Below, in pieces: positions 1-8,666 of a DNA stretch of 64,000 bases. Under the pieces are notes generated by a model that searched no databases, was not told the origin of the DNA, and saw nothing but the letters and a program-made list of their open reading frames with translations. The translations under genes and the position numbers were made by a program. Within the stretch, counting starts at the first letter, position 1, and the number at the start of each line of letters is the position of its first letter. This stretch comes from CAZFVY01 sp964522665 (lineage in GTDB: Bacteria > Verrucomicrobiota > Verrucomicrobiia > Limisphaerales > CAZFVY01): the NCBI GenBank assembly GCA_964522665.1, contig CAZFVY010000007.1, forward strand, positions 1 through 64,000, in the 5' to 3' direction.

Positions 1-1296
1 GAGATTCCTGGCCATCTTTTAGATCAGCTCAAAAAGGGGAATATTGTGATCTTTGCCGGTGCTGGAATAAGCACGGAAACCAGAACCGCGTTCGCCTTCA
101 CATTCTACGATGAGATTCGCGCGGAACTCGATCTCGACCCGAACAACAAGCCACCGTTTCCTGTATTAATGAGTAGGTATTGCAACCAACCAGACGGTCG
201 CCGAGAGCTGCTCAAGAAACTTAAGAATCGCTTTTCTTACATTGCCGCGTTTCCTCAATTATTGCGCGCGGCGACGAGATTTCACCACGAGTTATCGACG
301 CTTTTCTATATCGATACGTATATAACCACAAATTGGGACGATTATTTCGAGCGCTACTGCGGTGCAACGCCGTTTGTTTCTGGAGAAGATTTTGCCTTTT
401 GGAACATCGAAGGCCGAAAGGTATTTAAGGTTCACGGTTCGGTTAGTAACTACGGTTCAATTATTGCTACCAGCGAGGATTATCGTCGGGCCAAGACTGA
501 GTTGGAGCACGGCGCGATCGGAAGCGCCCTCAAATTGCTCTTGGCGACAAAAACAATCGTCTACGTGGGATACTCACTTTCTGATCATGATTTTTTGAGT
601 ATTCAGCGATTCATCACACGTGATTTACGAGGCGTTGCTCCTGCGGGCTACGTTGTCTCGCTCGACAGGTCGGCTGAGCCACGATTTAGGAAACTTGGCC
701 TGACCTCAATCTTTACCGATGCCGCATATTTTGTCCACGTTCTGAAGAAACGTCTTGAAAAAGACGGGTGCCTCTTGCCCGACAGTCGGCTGGATAGAAT
801 CCCTAATATTCTTGACCAAGTCAACATAGAGCACAAGCGCCTATTCGATCACTTTAAGCTCGCGCAGACGCCAGAGATTCTGTTCGCGGCGGCATATCAA
901 GACGGCCTGGCACACGCGTTTGAAAGAATGCTTGCGATGGCTCATACCGGCCAATACTCGAACCCTTGCGAGCTGGTCAATCAGCTACGGAAATACATGA
1001 AAATCCAAAAAGACAATTTGCGGGCACGTCGTTATGACGACGTTGCTTACATCGAAGGATACAGTAACGGACTTATTTATTTGCTCGATGACGATAAAGG
1101 GAGAAATCGCATTCCTATCTACTTCGGTTTTGGTATGCCCGACATACGGACCCTGCGTGACTACAAAGCCGCTCTTACTAAGAACCGATATCGGCACAAA
1201 GCATCCTTATCGCGAGCAAAGACAATCATCGATAAGATGAATCTTGGACCTAAAGATGTTCTCCACCACATTCCGTTTATCGATTGGGAGGATTAG
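1..1296 (+). CDS. SIR2-like domain protein, 5' end outside window
   Basis: The frame is open from base 1, so the GTG at 46 is probably internal: the residues before it (LLDQLKKGNIV) are the usual lead-in to the SIR2 nucleotide loop. Counting from 46, GAGIS lies at residues 5-9, TTNWDDYFE near 94, the probable catalytic His in KVHGS near 128, and YVGYSLSDHDF near 173, the classic order of SIR2_2-type domains. Residues after about 240 match nothing I recognise and may be a sensor or effector-partner domain. SIR2-like proteins of this type are NAD-consuming effectors in several phage-defence systems (Thoeris, DSR, SIR2-HerA); that role here is inference, because the upstream neighbours are not visible. 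Confidence 0.85.
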   Translation, partial: EIPGHLLDQLKKGNIVIFAGAGISTETRTAFAFTFYDEIRAELDLDPNNKPPFPVLMSRYCNQPDGRRELLKKLKNRFSYIAAFPQLLRAATRFHHELSTLFYIDTYITTNWDDYFERYCGATPFVSGEDFAFWNIEGRKVFKVHGSVSNYGSIIATSEDYRRAKTELEHGAIGSALKLLLATKTIVYVGYSLSDHDFLSIQRFITRDLRGVAPAGYVVSLDRSAEPRFRKLGLTSIFTDAAYFVHVLKKRLEKDGCLLPDSRLDRIPNILDQVNIEHKRLFDHFKLAQTPEILFAAAYQDGLAHAFERMLAMAHTGQYSNPCELVNQLRKYMKIQKDNLRARRYDDVAYIEGYSNGLIYLLDDDKGRNRIPIYFGFGMPDIRTLRDYKAALTKNRYRHKASLSRAKTIIDKMNLGPKDVLHHIPFIDWED

Positions 1297-1691
1297 AAGT
1301 GCTTTTTTTGTCGTCGTGTAACTTCCGTAAGATTTGCTTCCGAGCTATTCTTCAGTGTATTTTTCATCCGGGATGGTTTCTTCGGCAGCGCCCTTGCGGA
1401 TGTCGTCTTTGATAATCCGCGAGCGGAAGTCCGTGAACGTCTTTGGATTACGCCCACTTCGGCATTTGCTTTGTTTGGTTCGCTCGAGCAATTCGTCAGG
1501 ACAACTCGCGCAAGAATGCGCGCGACGAACGGGCCAATCGGCAGTAAAGTGGGCCCGATGTCTGGCATTCGCAACACGGAAACCGAAAACGACGGGACAT
1601 TTGCCGCCGACCGGATGGCAACCCGACGGCGAAAAGTGACGCCATTGCCCCGGCGTCGCCGAATGTTACGAAACTGCCAATTCACACCCCT
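1297..1691. other. Gene-free stretch with a possible gene relic on the minus strand
   Basis: No convincing start-to-stop gene. On the minus strand an open frame of about 107 codons, from a stop near 1664 to a TAG near 1364, has no ATG or obvious start. It ends in a natural-looking C-terminus (FTDFRSRIIKDDIRKGAAEE, then a short acidic tail) and holds a CASC pair. It could be the tail of a decayed gene or chance. No terminator with a convincing stem was seen after the SIR2-like gene; the run of seven T around 1303 has no obvious hairpin before it. Confidence 0.35.
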
Positions 1692-2981
1692 ATGAACCAC
1701 CGAATTTTGACCGGCGCGGTCGCGCTGACGCTCGCCGCGCAATCTGGACTTTTCGCGGCGAGTTTTGACTGGCCGCAATGGCAAGGACCCGATCGGAACG
1801 CCGTTTCCAAGGAAACCGGCCTGCTTCAGGAATGGCCGAAAGAAGGGCCGCCGCTCGCCTGGAGGATCAACGGTCTCGGCGGCGGCGACAGCGCGCCCTC
1901 GATTGCCGACGGGCGAATCTTTGGGATGAGCAATCGGGGCGAAGATGAGGTCGTTTGGGCGGCCTCCGAGGCGGATGGCAAGCCTCTTTGGGTGACGGTT
2001 CTCGGACCCGCCGTCCGGCAGCAGATGCCGCAGGGCAAGGAAGGTCCGGGCTGCACGCCGACGGTCGATGGCGAACGGCTCTACGTCGTCGAGATGGGCG
2101 GCGACATCGCCTGCCTCGGCGTCGGCGACGGCAAGGTCGTCTGGCGCCATAGCATGACGAGCGAATTCGGCGGGAGCGTGCCAACGTGGAGTTACCGCGA
2201 ATCGCCGTTGGTTGATGGCGATAAGGTCATCTGCACCCCAGGCGCCGATGACGCGACGTTGGTGGCGCTCGACAAATTGACCGGCAAGACGATCTGGAAA
2301 AGCGCGGCGCCCGGCGCCGCCGGAGCGGCCTACGCCTCGGCGATCGCCTTCGACTTCGCGGGACAGCGGGAATACGCGCAGTTGACCCGCCGGGCGCTGG
2401 TCGGCGTCGCGGCGTCCGACGGCAAGTTCCTCTGGTCGTATAAGCGGGCCGCGAACGGCGCCGGAATCAATTGCTCCACGCCGGTCTATCACGACGGCCA
2501 GGTGTTTGCCGCTTCGGCGTACGGCGCGGGCGGCGGCTTGGTGAAGTTGAGCAAGGACGCCGACGGCGGGGTCAAGGCTGACGAAGTGTATTTCTCCAAG
2601 AAGATGCAAAACCATCACGGCAGCATGATCGTCGTTGACGGCTGCCTGTACGGCGCCAACGGCGGCAACGAGGGTGGCGCGCTCGTCTGTCTCGATTTTC
2701 CGACCGGCAAGGTTCTCTGGGACGAGCGGGACGACGCGGACCATCGCGCGCCCAAAGGCTCCCTGGCCTTCGCGGACGGCCGGCTCTATTACCGCACCGA
2801 GAAAGGCGCCATGCTCCTGATCGAACCGAACTCGAAGGAATACGTCGAGCGCGGCCGTTTCGATCAACCCGATCGCAGTCCGAAGCCGGCCTGGTCACAC
2901 CCGGTCATCGCCAACGGCAAACTCTACCTGCGCGATCAGGATTTGCTGTTCTGCTACGACGTGAAGGCGCGGGGAAAATAA
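1692..2981 (+). CDS. Secreted PQQ-binding-like beta-propeller protein
   Basis: 429 residues with a clear signal peptide (basic MNHR, hydrophobic core, cleavage near LFAAS). The opening WPQWQGPDRNAVSKETGL is the hallmark first blade of the BamB-like PQQ propellers abundant in Verrucomicrobia and Planctomycetes. Later blades show LVALDKLTGKTIWK and ALVCLDFPTGKVLWDE, the recurring 'D..TGK..W' strand-turn pattern. The blade fold is known for PQQ dehydrogenases and BamB; enzymatic activity cannot be claimed because no dehydrogenase cofactor residues or heme motif are visible. It stands alone, convergent with the DinB-like gene. It is related in type to the protein at 28183-29412. Confidence 0.9.
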   Translation: MNHRILTGAVALTLAAQSGLFAASFDWPQWQGPDRNAVSKETGLLQEWPKEGPPLAWRINGLGGGDSAPSIADGRIFGMSNRGEDEVVWAASEADGKPLWVTVLGPAVRQQMPQGKEGPGCTPTVDGERLYVVEMGGDIACLGVGDGKVVWRHSMTSEFGGSVPTWSYRESPLVDGDKVICTPGADDATLVALDKLTGKTIWKSAAPGAAGAAYASAIAFDFAGQREYAQLTRRALVGVAASDGKFLWSYKRAANGAGINCSTPVYHDGQVFAASAYGAGGGLVKLSKDADGGVKADEVYFSKKMQNHHGSMIVVDGCLYGANGGNEGGALVCLDFPTGKVLWDERDDADHRAPKGSLAFADGRLYYRTEKGAMLLIEPNSKEYVERGRFDQPDRSPKPAWSHPVIANGKLYLRDQDLLFCYDVKARGK

Positions 2982-3127
2982 CGTTGCTGTCCAGGTCGAA
3001 ATCTTGCGCTCCATACAAGGACAAACGGACGGATAGTCGCGGCTCTTCACCGGGTCGATCGGGAAACGGTCAGCGTCCGCGCTCGCGGTCGAATCGCGAC
3101 GACCCGATGGGCGGCGACGCTTATTCA

Positions 3128-3751
3128 TCAGTTCTTGGGATAGGCCGGCGCCTCTTTTACCTCGATGATTTGTTTCGTGTGGCGCTCGCTGTGCGCGGCA
3201 ATATAGAGCACCCACTGGTACGCATCGAGTTTCTTCCCGTTGAGCCAGGTGATCTGGGGAAGGCTGTAGGCGTGCCGCCGCAAATCGTTGGTCGATTTCA
3301 AGAATTGGACCGTTTTGGCCCTGCTTTTTAGGAAATGTTTCAGGCTCTCTTCGGGTGAGCCGAAGCGCTGGGTCGGAATGAGCGGCTCCGGGGCCTTTGC
3401 TTTGCGCGTGCGGTCAACGAGTCGTTGCAGGACTAGCTCGTCCAACGCCGCGACGTCTTCGGCTTCGGTCCGCGCCGGGGCATTCATTACCTGGCCCTGG
3501 ATCAGGTTCATAAAAAGATCTTCCGCCGCCGCGATATGCTCGGTGACTTCAGCGATCGACCAGCGATCGGGCGCTTGCTTGAAATTCCATTGCGCTTCCG
3601 AAAGTCCCGCGGTCGCCGCCTGAACGCCTGCGCGAGTTTTTTCCAGGTATTTGACCGCCTTATCAAGCTCGGCCGAAGTCACGTCCTGAGCTTTGACGAT
3701 TTGGCTAACGAGCGTTCCGGTCAAACAGATTACCAGCAGTATCGATTTCAT
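3128..3751 (-). CDS. DinB-family protein with N-terminal signal peptide
   Basis: 207 residues. A hydrophobic leader (MKSILLVICLTGTLVSQ) precedes a four-helix DinB-type domain. The metal-binding His pattern is visible as TEHIAAAED in the first half and AAHSERHTKQI at the end, as in the DinB/YfiT fold. A good Shine-Dalgarno (AAAGGAG) lies about ten bases before the ATG. It is the last of three minus-strand genes after the ECF sigma factor and the GyrI-like gene, with a gap of only 47 bases before it, so probably co-transcribed. An exported DinB-like protein is typical of Acidobacteria and Verrucomicrobia; the substrate is unknown. Confidence 0.85.
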   Translation of the reverse strand: MKSILLVICLTGTLVSQIVKAQDVTSAELDKAVKYLEKTRAGVQAATAGLSEAQWNFKQAPDRWSIAEVTEHIAAAEDLFMNLIQGQVMNAPARTEAEDVAALDELVLQRLVDRTRKAKAPEPLIPTQRFGSPEESLKHFLKSRAKTVQFLKSTNDLRRHAYSLPQITWLNGKKLDAYQWVLYIAAHSERHTKQIIEVKEAPAYPKN

Positions 3752-3798
3752 TTATTCCAATGCTCCTTTCAGATTATCGCGCGATAGACGTTTTCGAG

Positions 3799-4263
3799 TT
3801 AACCCGTTGGCTCTTGGAGCAGATAGAACACATCGGTCCGTATCTTTGACGGATCGGTGTTCCAACTCTCCTCCCAGTGGCCATAGATTTCCCAGGAAAT
3901 ACCCGAAAACCGCCGCCCATGACGGGTGAACCACTCGCGCATGGCCTCATGCGCGTCCGCCAGGCGTGGATAGGGACCGAAGTGGACGGTCGTCGCGACC
4001 GGGCCGGCGGGCAACGCCGAGCAATGGATTCGCTCGTTGCCGGCGAACGGTTCCGATACTTCGGCTCCGACTTCGACCGAGCCGTCCTCGAGATAGAGCG
4101 CCACATGGCGTCCTGGTCGCCGAAGTCCGGCCGATCGAATGAACGACCAAACCTCGCCGCACGCGGCGGGCACGAAGCGCGAGAGTTCTTTTGCGGGAAC
4201 CCGGCCGCGAATGACCGCGGTGGTAATCGGCTTCGAATCCGTCAGTTCGATTTGATAGCGCAT
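3799..4263 (-). CDS. GyrI-like small-molecule-binding domain protein (AraC effector-binding type)
   Basis: 154 residues, all one GyrI-like/SOUL-type domain: early strand ITTAVIRGRVP, the middle VALYLEDGSVEVGAEV, the turn ATTVHFGPYPRLADAHEAM, and a final EIYGHWEESWNTDPSKIRTD strand pair typical of the AraC_E_bind family. No DNA-binding domain is attached. The start is 12 bases after the stop of the ECF sigma gene on the same strand, so the two are almost certainly one transcript. In this family such stand-alone domains bind hydrophobic ligands or act as hydrolases; which applies here cannot be read from sequence. Confidence 0.85.
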   Translation of the reverse strand: MRYQIELTDSKPITTAVIRGRVPAKELSRFVPAACGEVWSFIRSAGLRRPGRHVALYLEDGSVEVGAEVSEPFAGNERIHCSALPAGPVATTVHFGPYPRLADAHEAMREWFTRHGRRFSGISWEIYGHWEESWNTDPSKIRTDVFYLLQEPTG

Positions 4264-4275
4264 ACTTGGTTTTGT

Positions 4276-5904
4276 TTAACGGGCCACGTTCTGGCGGCGA
4301 CGGTCGGCCGCGGCGAGCCGCCACCGGACAAACGTGGGAATGACCCAAAGCAGATTCAGCCACGCCAAATACCACAGCAGTTGTCGTGGGCGCTGGAAAA
4401 ACAGGTTGGGCGGAAAATCGGAAGCTGCGGCATGGTAGTGGGCGCGGAGCGAATGAGCGATGCCGCCCGCGGCGAAGTCATGCGCGATAGCCAGGCCGCC
4501 CATCGCCGCGTTCCAGGCGACGGCGCAAGCTCCATACGCCTGCCAGCCGAACGCCACCGCGCCAAATGACCAGACCGCAACGCTGAGGCCGCCGAGCGAA
4601 AGCAAGCCAACCGCGCAGCCGCCGAAGGACAATAGGCCAATCGCCGCCGCGCCCATGCTGACGGGCGCAATCGCGAGATTGCCCGAGGCAAACAACAAAC
4701 CCACGGCAAAATCGCCCGACGCGATCCAGGCCTTCACCGGCGTTACCGGCGTGGTGAGGCCGCCGTTGGCGCGAACATGGATGAAGGGGAGTCCCAATAG
4801 TTCCAAATTGCTGCGATATTCCCACGCGGGCTTGGTCGCGTTCACAGTCACGCCTCTGGCCGAGAGCGCGGCCCGGAATCTGCGCGGGGCTTGCAGCCAG
4901 AAAATCCCGCTCGCAAAAGCCACGCCGGTGAAAGGAAGCACCAGCCCGATAACCAAACCGCTGTAAACCAGATGATACTCCGTCACGAACTGTTTCGCCG
5001 AGACCATGATTAAGCCATATACGGCCCAAAACCCAACGACGCACGCGACGAGTTTGCCGTAAAAACGGTTGACGTAATCCCGTTCAAAATCGGATCGCGC
5101 GCCGTCGATGCCGACGCGATAGCTGAAATAATTGCCCAAGAAACCGAGCGCCGGAGCCAGAATGGCGCTGGAGAATCCACCTGCGGCGACCGTCTTGGCG
5201 GTGGCGCCGCCTTGAGTCGTCGCGACCCCGACCTCCGCCGCTTTCGCGGAAATGCCAAACGCGGGCAATGTCGCGATCACGCCCACGGTGAAGGCTTTTC
5301 CGGGGCCCGTTCGCTCCAGCGCCCCGGCCACAAAAGCCAGCGCCTGTTCGTGCAGCAGCTTTCGGCCGCGAGACAACCGCTGCTTCACCGCGTCTTCGCT
5401 CAAGTCCAGGGCCGACGCCACGTTTTCGATGGATTGATGGCCGCGATAATACAGAACCAGCGGCTCGCGGTAACTGGCCGGGATGCGCTCGATCAAGCGC
5501 CAGAGAATGACCTCCTCCTCGCGGCTGATCGCGTGCTCCGAGGGCAGCGGTTCCGGCGCGGGCGTTTCCTGGACCTCCTCCAGCGGTTCGGATCTGTGAA
5601 TCGGTTCCCTCCCCTGTCCGCGCAACGCGTCGTAGGTGAGATTGCGGGAAATCCGGCACAGCCACGAACGCAGTTTCTCCGGCTCACGCAACTCGGCGAG
5701 CTGCCTCCACGCGGTGAAAAAAGTTTCCTGCGTCAGGTCTTCGCTCTGGCTGAGACTGCCGGTGGCGCTGTAAGCCAGGGAACAAAGCAAGGATTGATAG
5801 CGCGCGACGATCCAGCCGAACGCGTCGCGGTTGCCCGCCAGACTGAGCGCCACCAGTTCCGAATCGCTGGAATCGGTCATCTTCATTGCTTGTGCCACGG
5901 TCAT
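4276..5904 (-). CDS. ECF-type sigma factor with a long C-terminal membrane domain
   Basis: 542 residues. Residues ~15-95 are sigma region 2 (DAFGWIVARYQSLL, then DLTQETFFTAWRQL) and ~125-190 are region 4 with the helix-turn-helix SIENVASALDLSEDAVKQRL. The remaining ~350 residues hold several hydrophobic segments, including a run of ~10-residue Gly/Ala-rich repeats (AIGLLSFGG, AVGLLSLGG, VAVWSFGA) near residues 415-480, and a last helix ending in basic residues. An ordinary ECF factor is ~180 residues, so sigma and a membrane tail are fused in one chain. Other ATGs (5886, 5880) are possible starts. A 6-bp inverted repeat GTGTCA/TGACAC (5911-5916, 5939-5944) sits just upstream and might be an autoregulatory site. 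Confidence 0.88.
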   Translation of the reverse strand: MTVAQAMKMTDSSDSELVALSLAGNRDAFGWIVARYQSLLCSLAYSATGSLSQSEDLTQETFFTAWRQLAELREPEKLRSWLCRISRNLTYDALRGQGREPIHRSEPLEEVQETPAPEPLPSEHAISREEEVILWRLIERIPASYREPLVLYYRGHQSIENVASALDLSEDAVKQRLSRGRKLLHEQALAFVAGALERTGPGKAFTVGVIATLPAFGISAKAAEVGVATTQGGATAKTVAAGGFSSAILAPALGFLGNYFSYRVGIDGARSDFERDYVNRFYGKLVACVVGFWAVYGLIMVSAKQFVTEYHLVYSGLVIGLVLPFTGVAFASGIFWLQAPRRFRAALSARGVTVNATKPAWEYRSNLELLGLPFIHVRANGGLTTPVTPVKAWIASGDFAVGLLFASGNLAIAPVSMGAAAIGLLSFGGCAVGLLSLGGLSVAVWSFGAVAFGWQAYGACAVAWNAAMGGLAIAHDFAAGGIAHSLRAHYHAAASDFPPNLFFQRPRQLLWYLAWLNLLWVIPTFVRWRLAAADRRRQNVAR

Positions 5905-6129
5905 GTCAACGTGTCAGTCTGGAAAAAGGTCATCGAGGTGACACAAAAAAGAAGCGATCGCGGCTGGCGCTCAAGTTTTGCGCGATTCCCTCGCCGTTGG
6001 ACCCCTTGCCCGGCGCTTTCGAGCAATCCCGCGACAGGCGTGGCAAGGGCGCGTGCGACAGCGGCGACTGGGTGAGGTAGATTCGCGGCAACGATTAATT
6101 GGTAGTTAACTCAAAGAAAGGTTTCGAAA

Positions 6130-7137
6130 ATGAAAAAGCGCAAACTTGGAAAAAGTAATTTGGAAGTCTCGGCGATTGGTCTGGGGTGCATGGGGATGAG
6201 TTTTTCCTACGGCCCACCCAAGGACAAGCAGGAGATGACGACTTTGCTGCGGGCGGCGGTGGATCGCGGCGTGACGTTCTTCGACACCGCGGAAGTCTAT
6301 GGCCCATTCACGAACGAGGAACTGGTGGGCGAGGCCCTGGCGCCCTTCCGCAAGCAACTGGTGATCGCGACGAAATTTGGTTTCGACATCAGTCCGTCGC
6401 TGGACCCACGCGGGACTAAGGGCGCGCCGGGCCTGAACAGCCGCCCGGAGCAGATCAAGCTCGCCGTCGAGGGTTCGCTCAAGCGGCTCAAGGTTAGCGT
6501 CATCGACTTGCTCTATCAGCATCGCGTCGATCCGAACGTGCCGATCGAAGAGGTGGCGGGAGCCGTGAAAGAATTGATCCAGCAGGGCAAGGTCAAACAT
6601 TTCGGCCTGTCCGAGGCGGGCGTGCAAACGATTCGCCGCGCGCACGCGGTCCAGCCGCTCACGGCGCTTCAGAGCGAATACTCGCTCTGGACGAGAACGC
6701 CGGAAAACGAGGTGATCCCGACCCTCGAAGAACTCGGCATCGGCTTCGTTCCCTACAGCCCACTGGGCAAGGGTTTCCTGACCGGGGCGATGGACGCGAA
6801 AACGACCTTCGACAGTTCGGACTTCCGCAGCATGCTCCCCCGTTTCACGCCCGAGGCGCTCAAGGCGAATCAAGCCCTGATCGATCTACTGGCGACGATC
6901 GGTCAGCGCAAAAAAGCGACGCCCGCGCAGATCGCGCTCGCGTGGTTACTGGCGCAGAAGCCGTGGATTGTGCCGATCCCCGGCACCACGAAGCTGAATC
7001 GCCTGGACGAAAACCTCGGCGCGGCGGAGGTTGAACTCACGGCGGACGATTTGCGCGACATCGCCGCCGCGGCGGCCGAGATTAAAGTGGAAGGCGCCCG
7101 TTACCCCGAACGGCTGGAGCAGATGACCGGACGTTGA
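6130..7137 (+). CDS. Aldo/keto reductase
   Basis: 335 residues, full length for the family. It begins MKKRKLGKSNLEVSAIGLGC, the standard opening, and carries the tetrad Asp52 and Tyr57 (FFDTAEVYGP), Lys82 (IATKFGF) and His131 (YQHRVDPN). The C-terminal NADPH-binding part IVPIPGTTKLNRLDENLGA is intact. It would be a cytosolic NADPH-dependent carbonyl reductase; the substrate cannot be deduced. A good Shine-Dalgarno (GAAAGG) precedes the ATG. The cupin gene follows by 86 bases on the same strand, a pairing often seen in detoxification or sugar-metabolism operons. Confidence 0.93.
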   Translation: MKKRKLGKSNLEVSAIGLGCMGMSFSYGPPKDKQEMTTLLRAAVDRGVTFFDTAEVYGPFTNEELVGEALAPFRKQLVIATKFGFDISPSLDPRGTKGAPGLNSRPEQIKLAVEGSLKRLKVSVIDLLYQHRVDPNVPIEEVAGAVKELIQQGKVKHFGLSEAGVQTIRRAHAVQPLTALQSEYSLWTRTPENEVIPTLEELGIGFVPYSPLGKGFLTGAMDAKTTFDSSDFRSMLPRFTPEALKANQALIDLLATIGQRKKATPAQIALAWLLAQKPWIVPIPGTTKLNRLDENLGAAEVELTADDLRDIAAAAAEIKVEGARYPERLEQMTGR

Positions 7138-7223
7138 GTGGCGGCAAAAGGCTCATGTCGTCGCCGCCGGCGCCAAAAGCAATACGAAGAAGCGCCACAG
7201 TCGAAGCGAAAGGAATTAAAAGT

Positions 7224-7619
7224 ATGGACATCAAAAGAATTGGCTCGCAGCCCTCCAACAAAGGACCGGCGGATTGGTTTACCGGCGCCGTGCGCGTTGA
7301 CCCGTTGTTTCAAGCCGGCCCGCCGGCGCGCGTGGCGGGCGCCAGCGTGACGTTCGAGCCGGGCGCGCGCACCGCTTGGCATACGCATCCTCTCGGTCAG
7401 ACCCTGATCGTGACCGCCGGGTGCGGGCGCGCCCAGCGCGAGGGCGGGCCGATCGAAGAGATTCGGCCAGGCGACGTGATCTGGTTTCCGCCCGGCGAGA
7501 AACATTGGCACGGCGCGGCGCCCACGACGGCCATGACCCATATCGCCATTCAAGAGAATCTCGACGGCAAAGTCGTTGAGTGGATGGAGAAGGTCAGCGA
7601 CGAGCAATACGGGAAGTGA
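7224..7619 (+). CDS. Small cupin-domain protein
   Basis: 131 residues from the ATG at 7224, chosen because AAAGGA lies nine bases upstream; a longer frame reaching back to 7134 would overlap the reductase and adds residues unlike a cupin. The two cupin motifs are visible: TAWHTHPLGQTLIVTAGCG with the metal-binding His pair, and PGDVIWFPPGEKHWHGA with the third His. It resembles the small single-domain cupins annotated as mandelonitrile-lyase-like or carboxymuconolactone-associated proteins. Likely a metal-binding cytosolic enzyme; the reaction is unknown. Probably transcribed with the upstream reductase. Confidence 0.9.
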   Translation: MDIKRIGSQPSNKGPADWFTGAVRVDPLFQAGPPARVAGASVTFEPGARTAWHTHPLGQTLIVTAGCGRAQREGGPIEEIRPGDVIWFPPGEKHWHGAAPTTAMTHIAIQENLDGKVVEWMEKVSDEQYGK

Positions 7620-7848
7620 TTCCGCGCGCCGAGCGGCGCGGCGCCGTGATGGGATAAAGAATTGAAGGCGCCAACCACCCGTCAGGCGGTGGCGGCGCGG
7701 CGCCGCGGCGAACCCGACGGCCGACCCTCCGGGTATTCCGGTCCGTTCGCAAGCGCCGCGCCCCGAGTTTTCACGGGGCATTGCGGATTCAGCGACGCTC
7801 GGCTAAATTTGTCCTCACGCGGAGCGACTTCCGCGGGAGCGACACAAC

Positions 7849-8397
7849 ATGGATATACCTTTAGAGACGCCGCCGATGCGGGAGCGGATCGAAGTCTTCG
7901 AGGGCGACATCACGCGCCTCGCGGTCGATGCCATCGTCAACGCCGCGAATCCGTCGTTGCGCGGCGGGGGCGGGGTGGATGGCGCCATTCACCGGGCGGC
8001 CGGTCCCGAGTTGCTCGAGGAGTGCATGACGCTCAAGGGTTGCGCGACCGGCCAGGCCAAGATCACGCGGGGCTACCTGTTGCCCGCCAAATGGGTCATT
8101 CACACGGTCGGCCCGTCGTGGTGCGGCGGCAAAGCCGGCGAAAACGACCTGCTGGCCTCGTGTTACCGTCGCTGCCTCAACCTGGCGGAGCAACACGCGT
8201 TGCGCTCCATCGCCTTCCCCGCGATCAGCACCGGGGCGTATGGTTTTCCGCCCGAGGCCGCCGCCGAGATCGCGGTGACGCAGGCCAAACGGTTCCTCAC
8301 CCGCAATCAAGTGTTCGAGAAAGTCATCTTTGCCTGTCTTGGGCGCGCCTCTTTCGATTGCCTGCGCCGGATGGTCGCCAAGCAACTCGAAGAATGA
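7849..8397 (+). CDS. Macro-domain protein, O-acetyl-ADP-ribose deacetylase (YmdB) type
   Basis: 182 residues forming one macro domain. The ADP-ribose-binding signature IVNAANPSLRGGGGVDGAIH occurs near residues 30-50, GYLLPAKWVIHTVGPSW follows, and the second loop AFPAISTGAYGFP is intact. These are the features of the MacroD/YmdB class, which removes ADP-ribose from proteins or hydrolyses O-acetyl-ADP-ribose. The 229-base gap before it holds only a GC-rich inverted sequence, so it probably has its own promoter. It lies about 6.5 kb from the SIR2-like gene, which would be a conceivable partner in NAD metabolism, but they are not adjacent. Confidence 0.93.
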   Translation: MDIPLETPPMRERIEVFEGDITRLAVDAIVNAANPSLRGGGGVDGAIHRAAGPELLEECMTLKGCATGQAKITRGYLLPAKWVIHTVGPSWCGGKAGENDLLASCYRRCLNLAEQHALRSIAFPAISTGAYGFPPEAAAEIAVTQAKRFLTRNQVFEKVIFACLGRASFDCLRRMVAKQLEE

Positions 8398-8502
8398 GTT
8401 GTGAAGTCAGATTCGACGGTTGAACCCGCCGTCGCCGACCAGGGTTATCCTAGCCCGCAAGCTCGGCCTCACTCGCGCTTCACGATCCAGCGCCAGGCTT
8501 AA

Positions 8503-8666
8503 ACCTTAAAGCGGGAGTAGGAACCCGTCATCTTGCGTAATCGTTTGGGGATAAACGTTTCGGAAAAAGCTCACCAGACCGCTGCGGGTATGACTGCGCT
8601 TTTTCCAAACCGTTTCTGCTCCAAAGCATTACCCAATCTGGCGCGTTCCTACCCCCGTTTTAAGGT
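8503..8666. repeat. 164-bp imperfect inverted repeat (MITE-like or bidirectional terminator)
   Basis: The ends are 22-bp inverted arms, ACCTTAAAgCGGGaGTAGGA.. at 8503-8524 and its reverse complement at 8645-8666, with two mismatches. Inside, further arms pair (CGGAAAAAGC near 8560 with GCGCTTTTTCC near 8598), so the whole piece can fold into one long hairpin. It lies between two convergent genes and its right end touches the last base of the kinase stop codon. Confidence 0.6.

Noticed and set aside
1293..2867. Open frame (524 codons) on the minus strand
   Set aside because: Antisense to the PQQ propeller gene; composition is that of a mirror frame.
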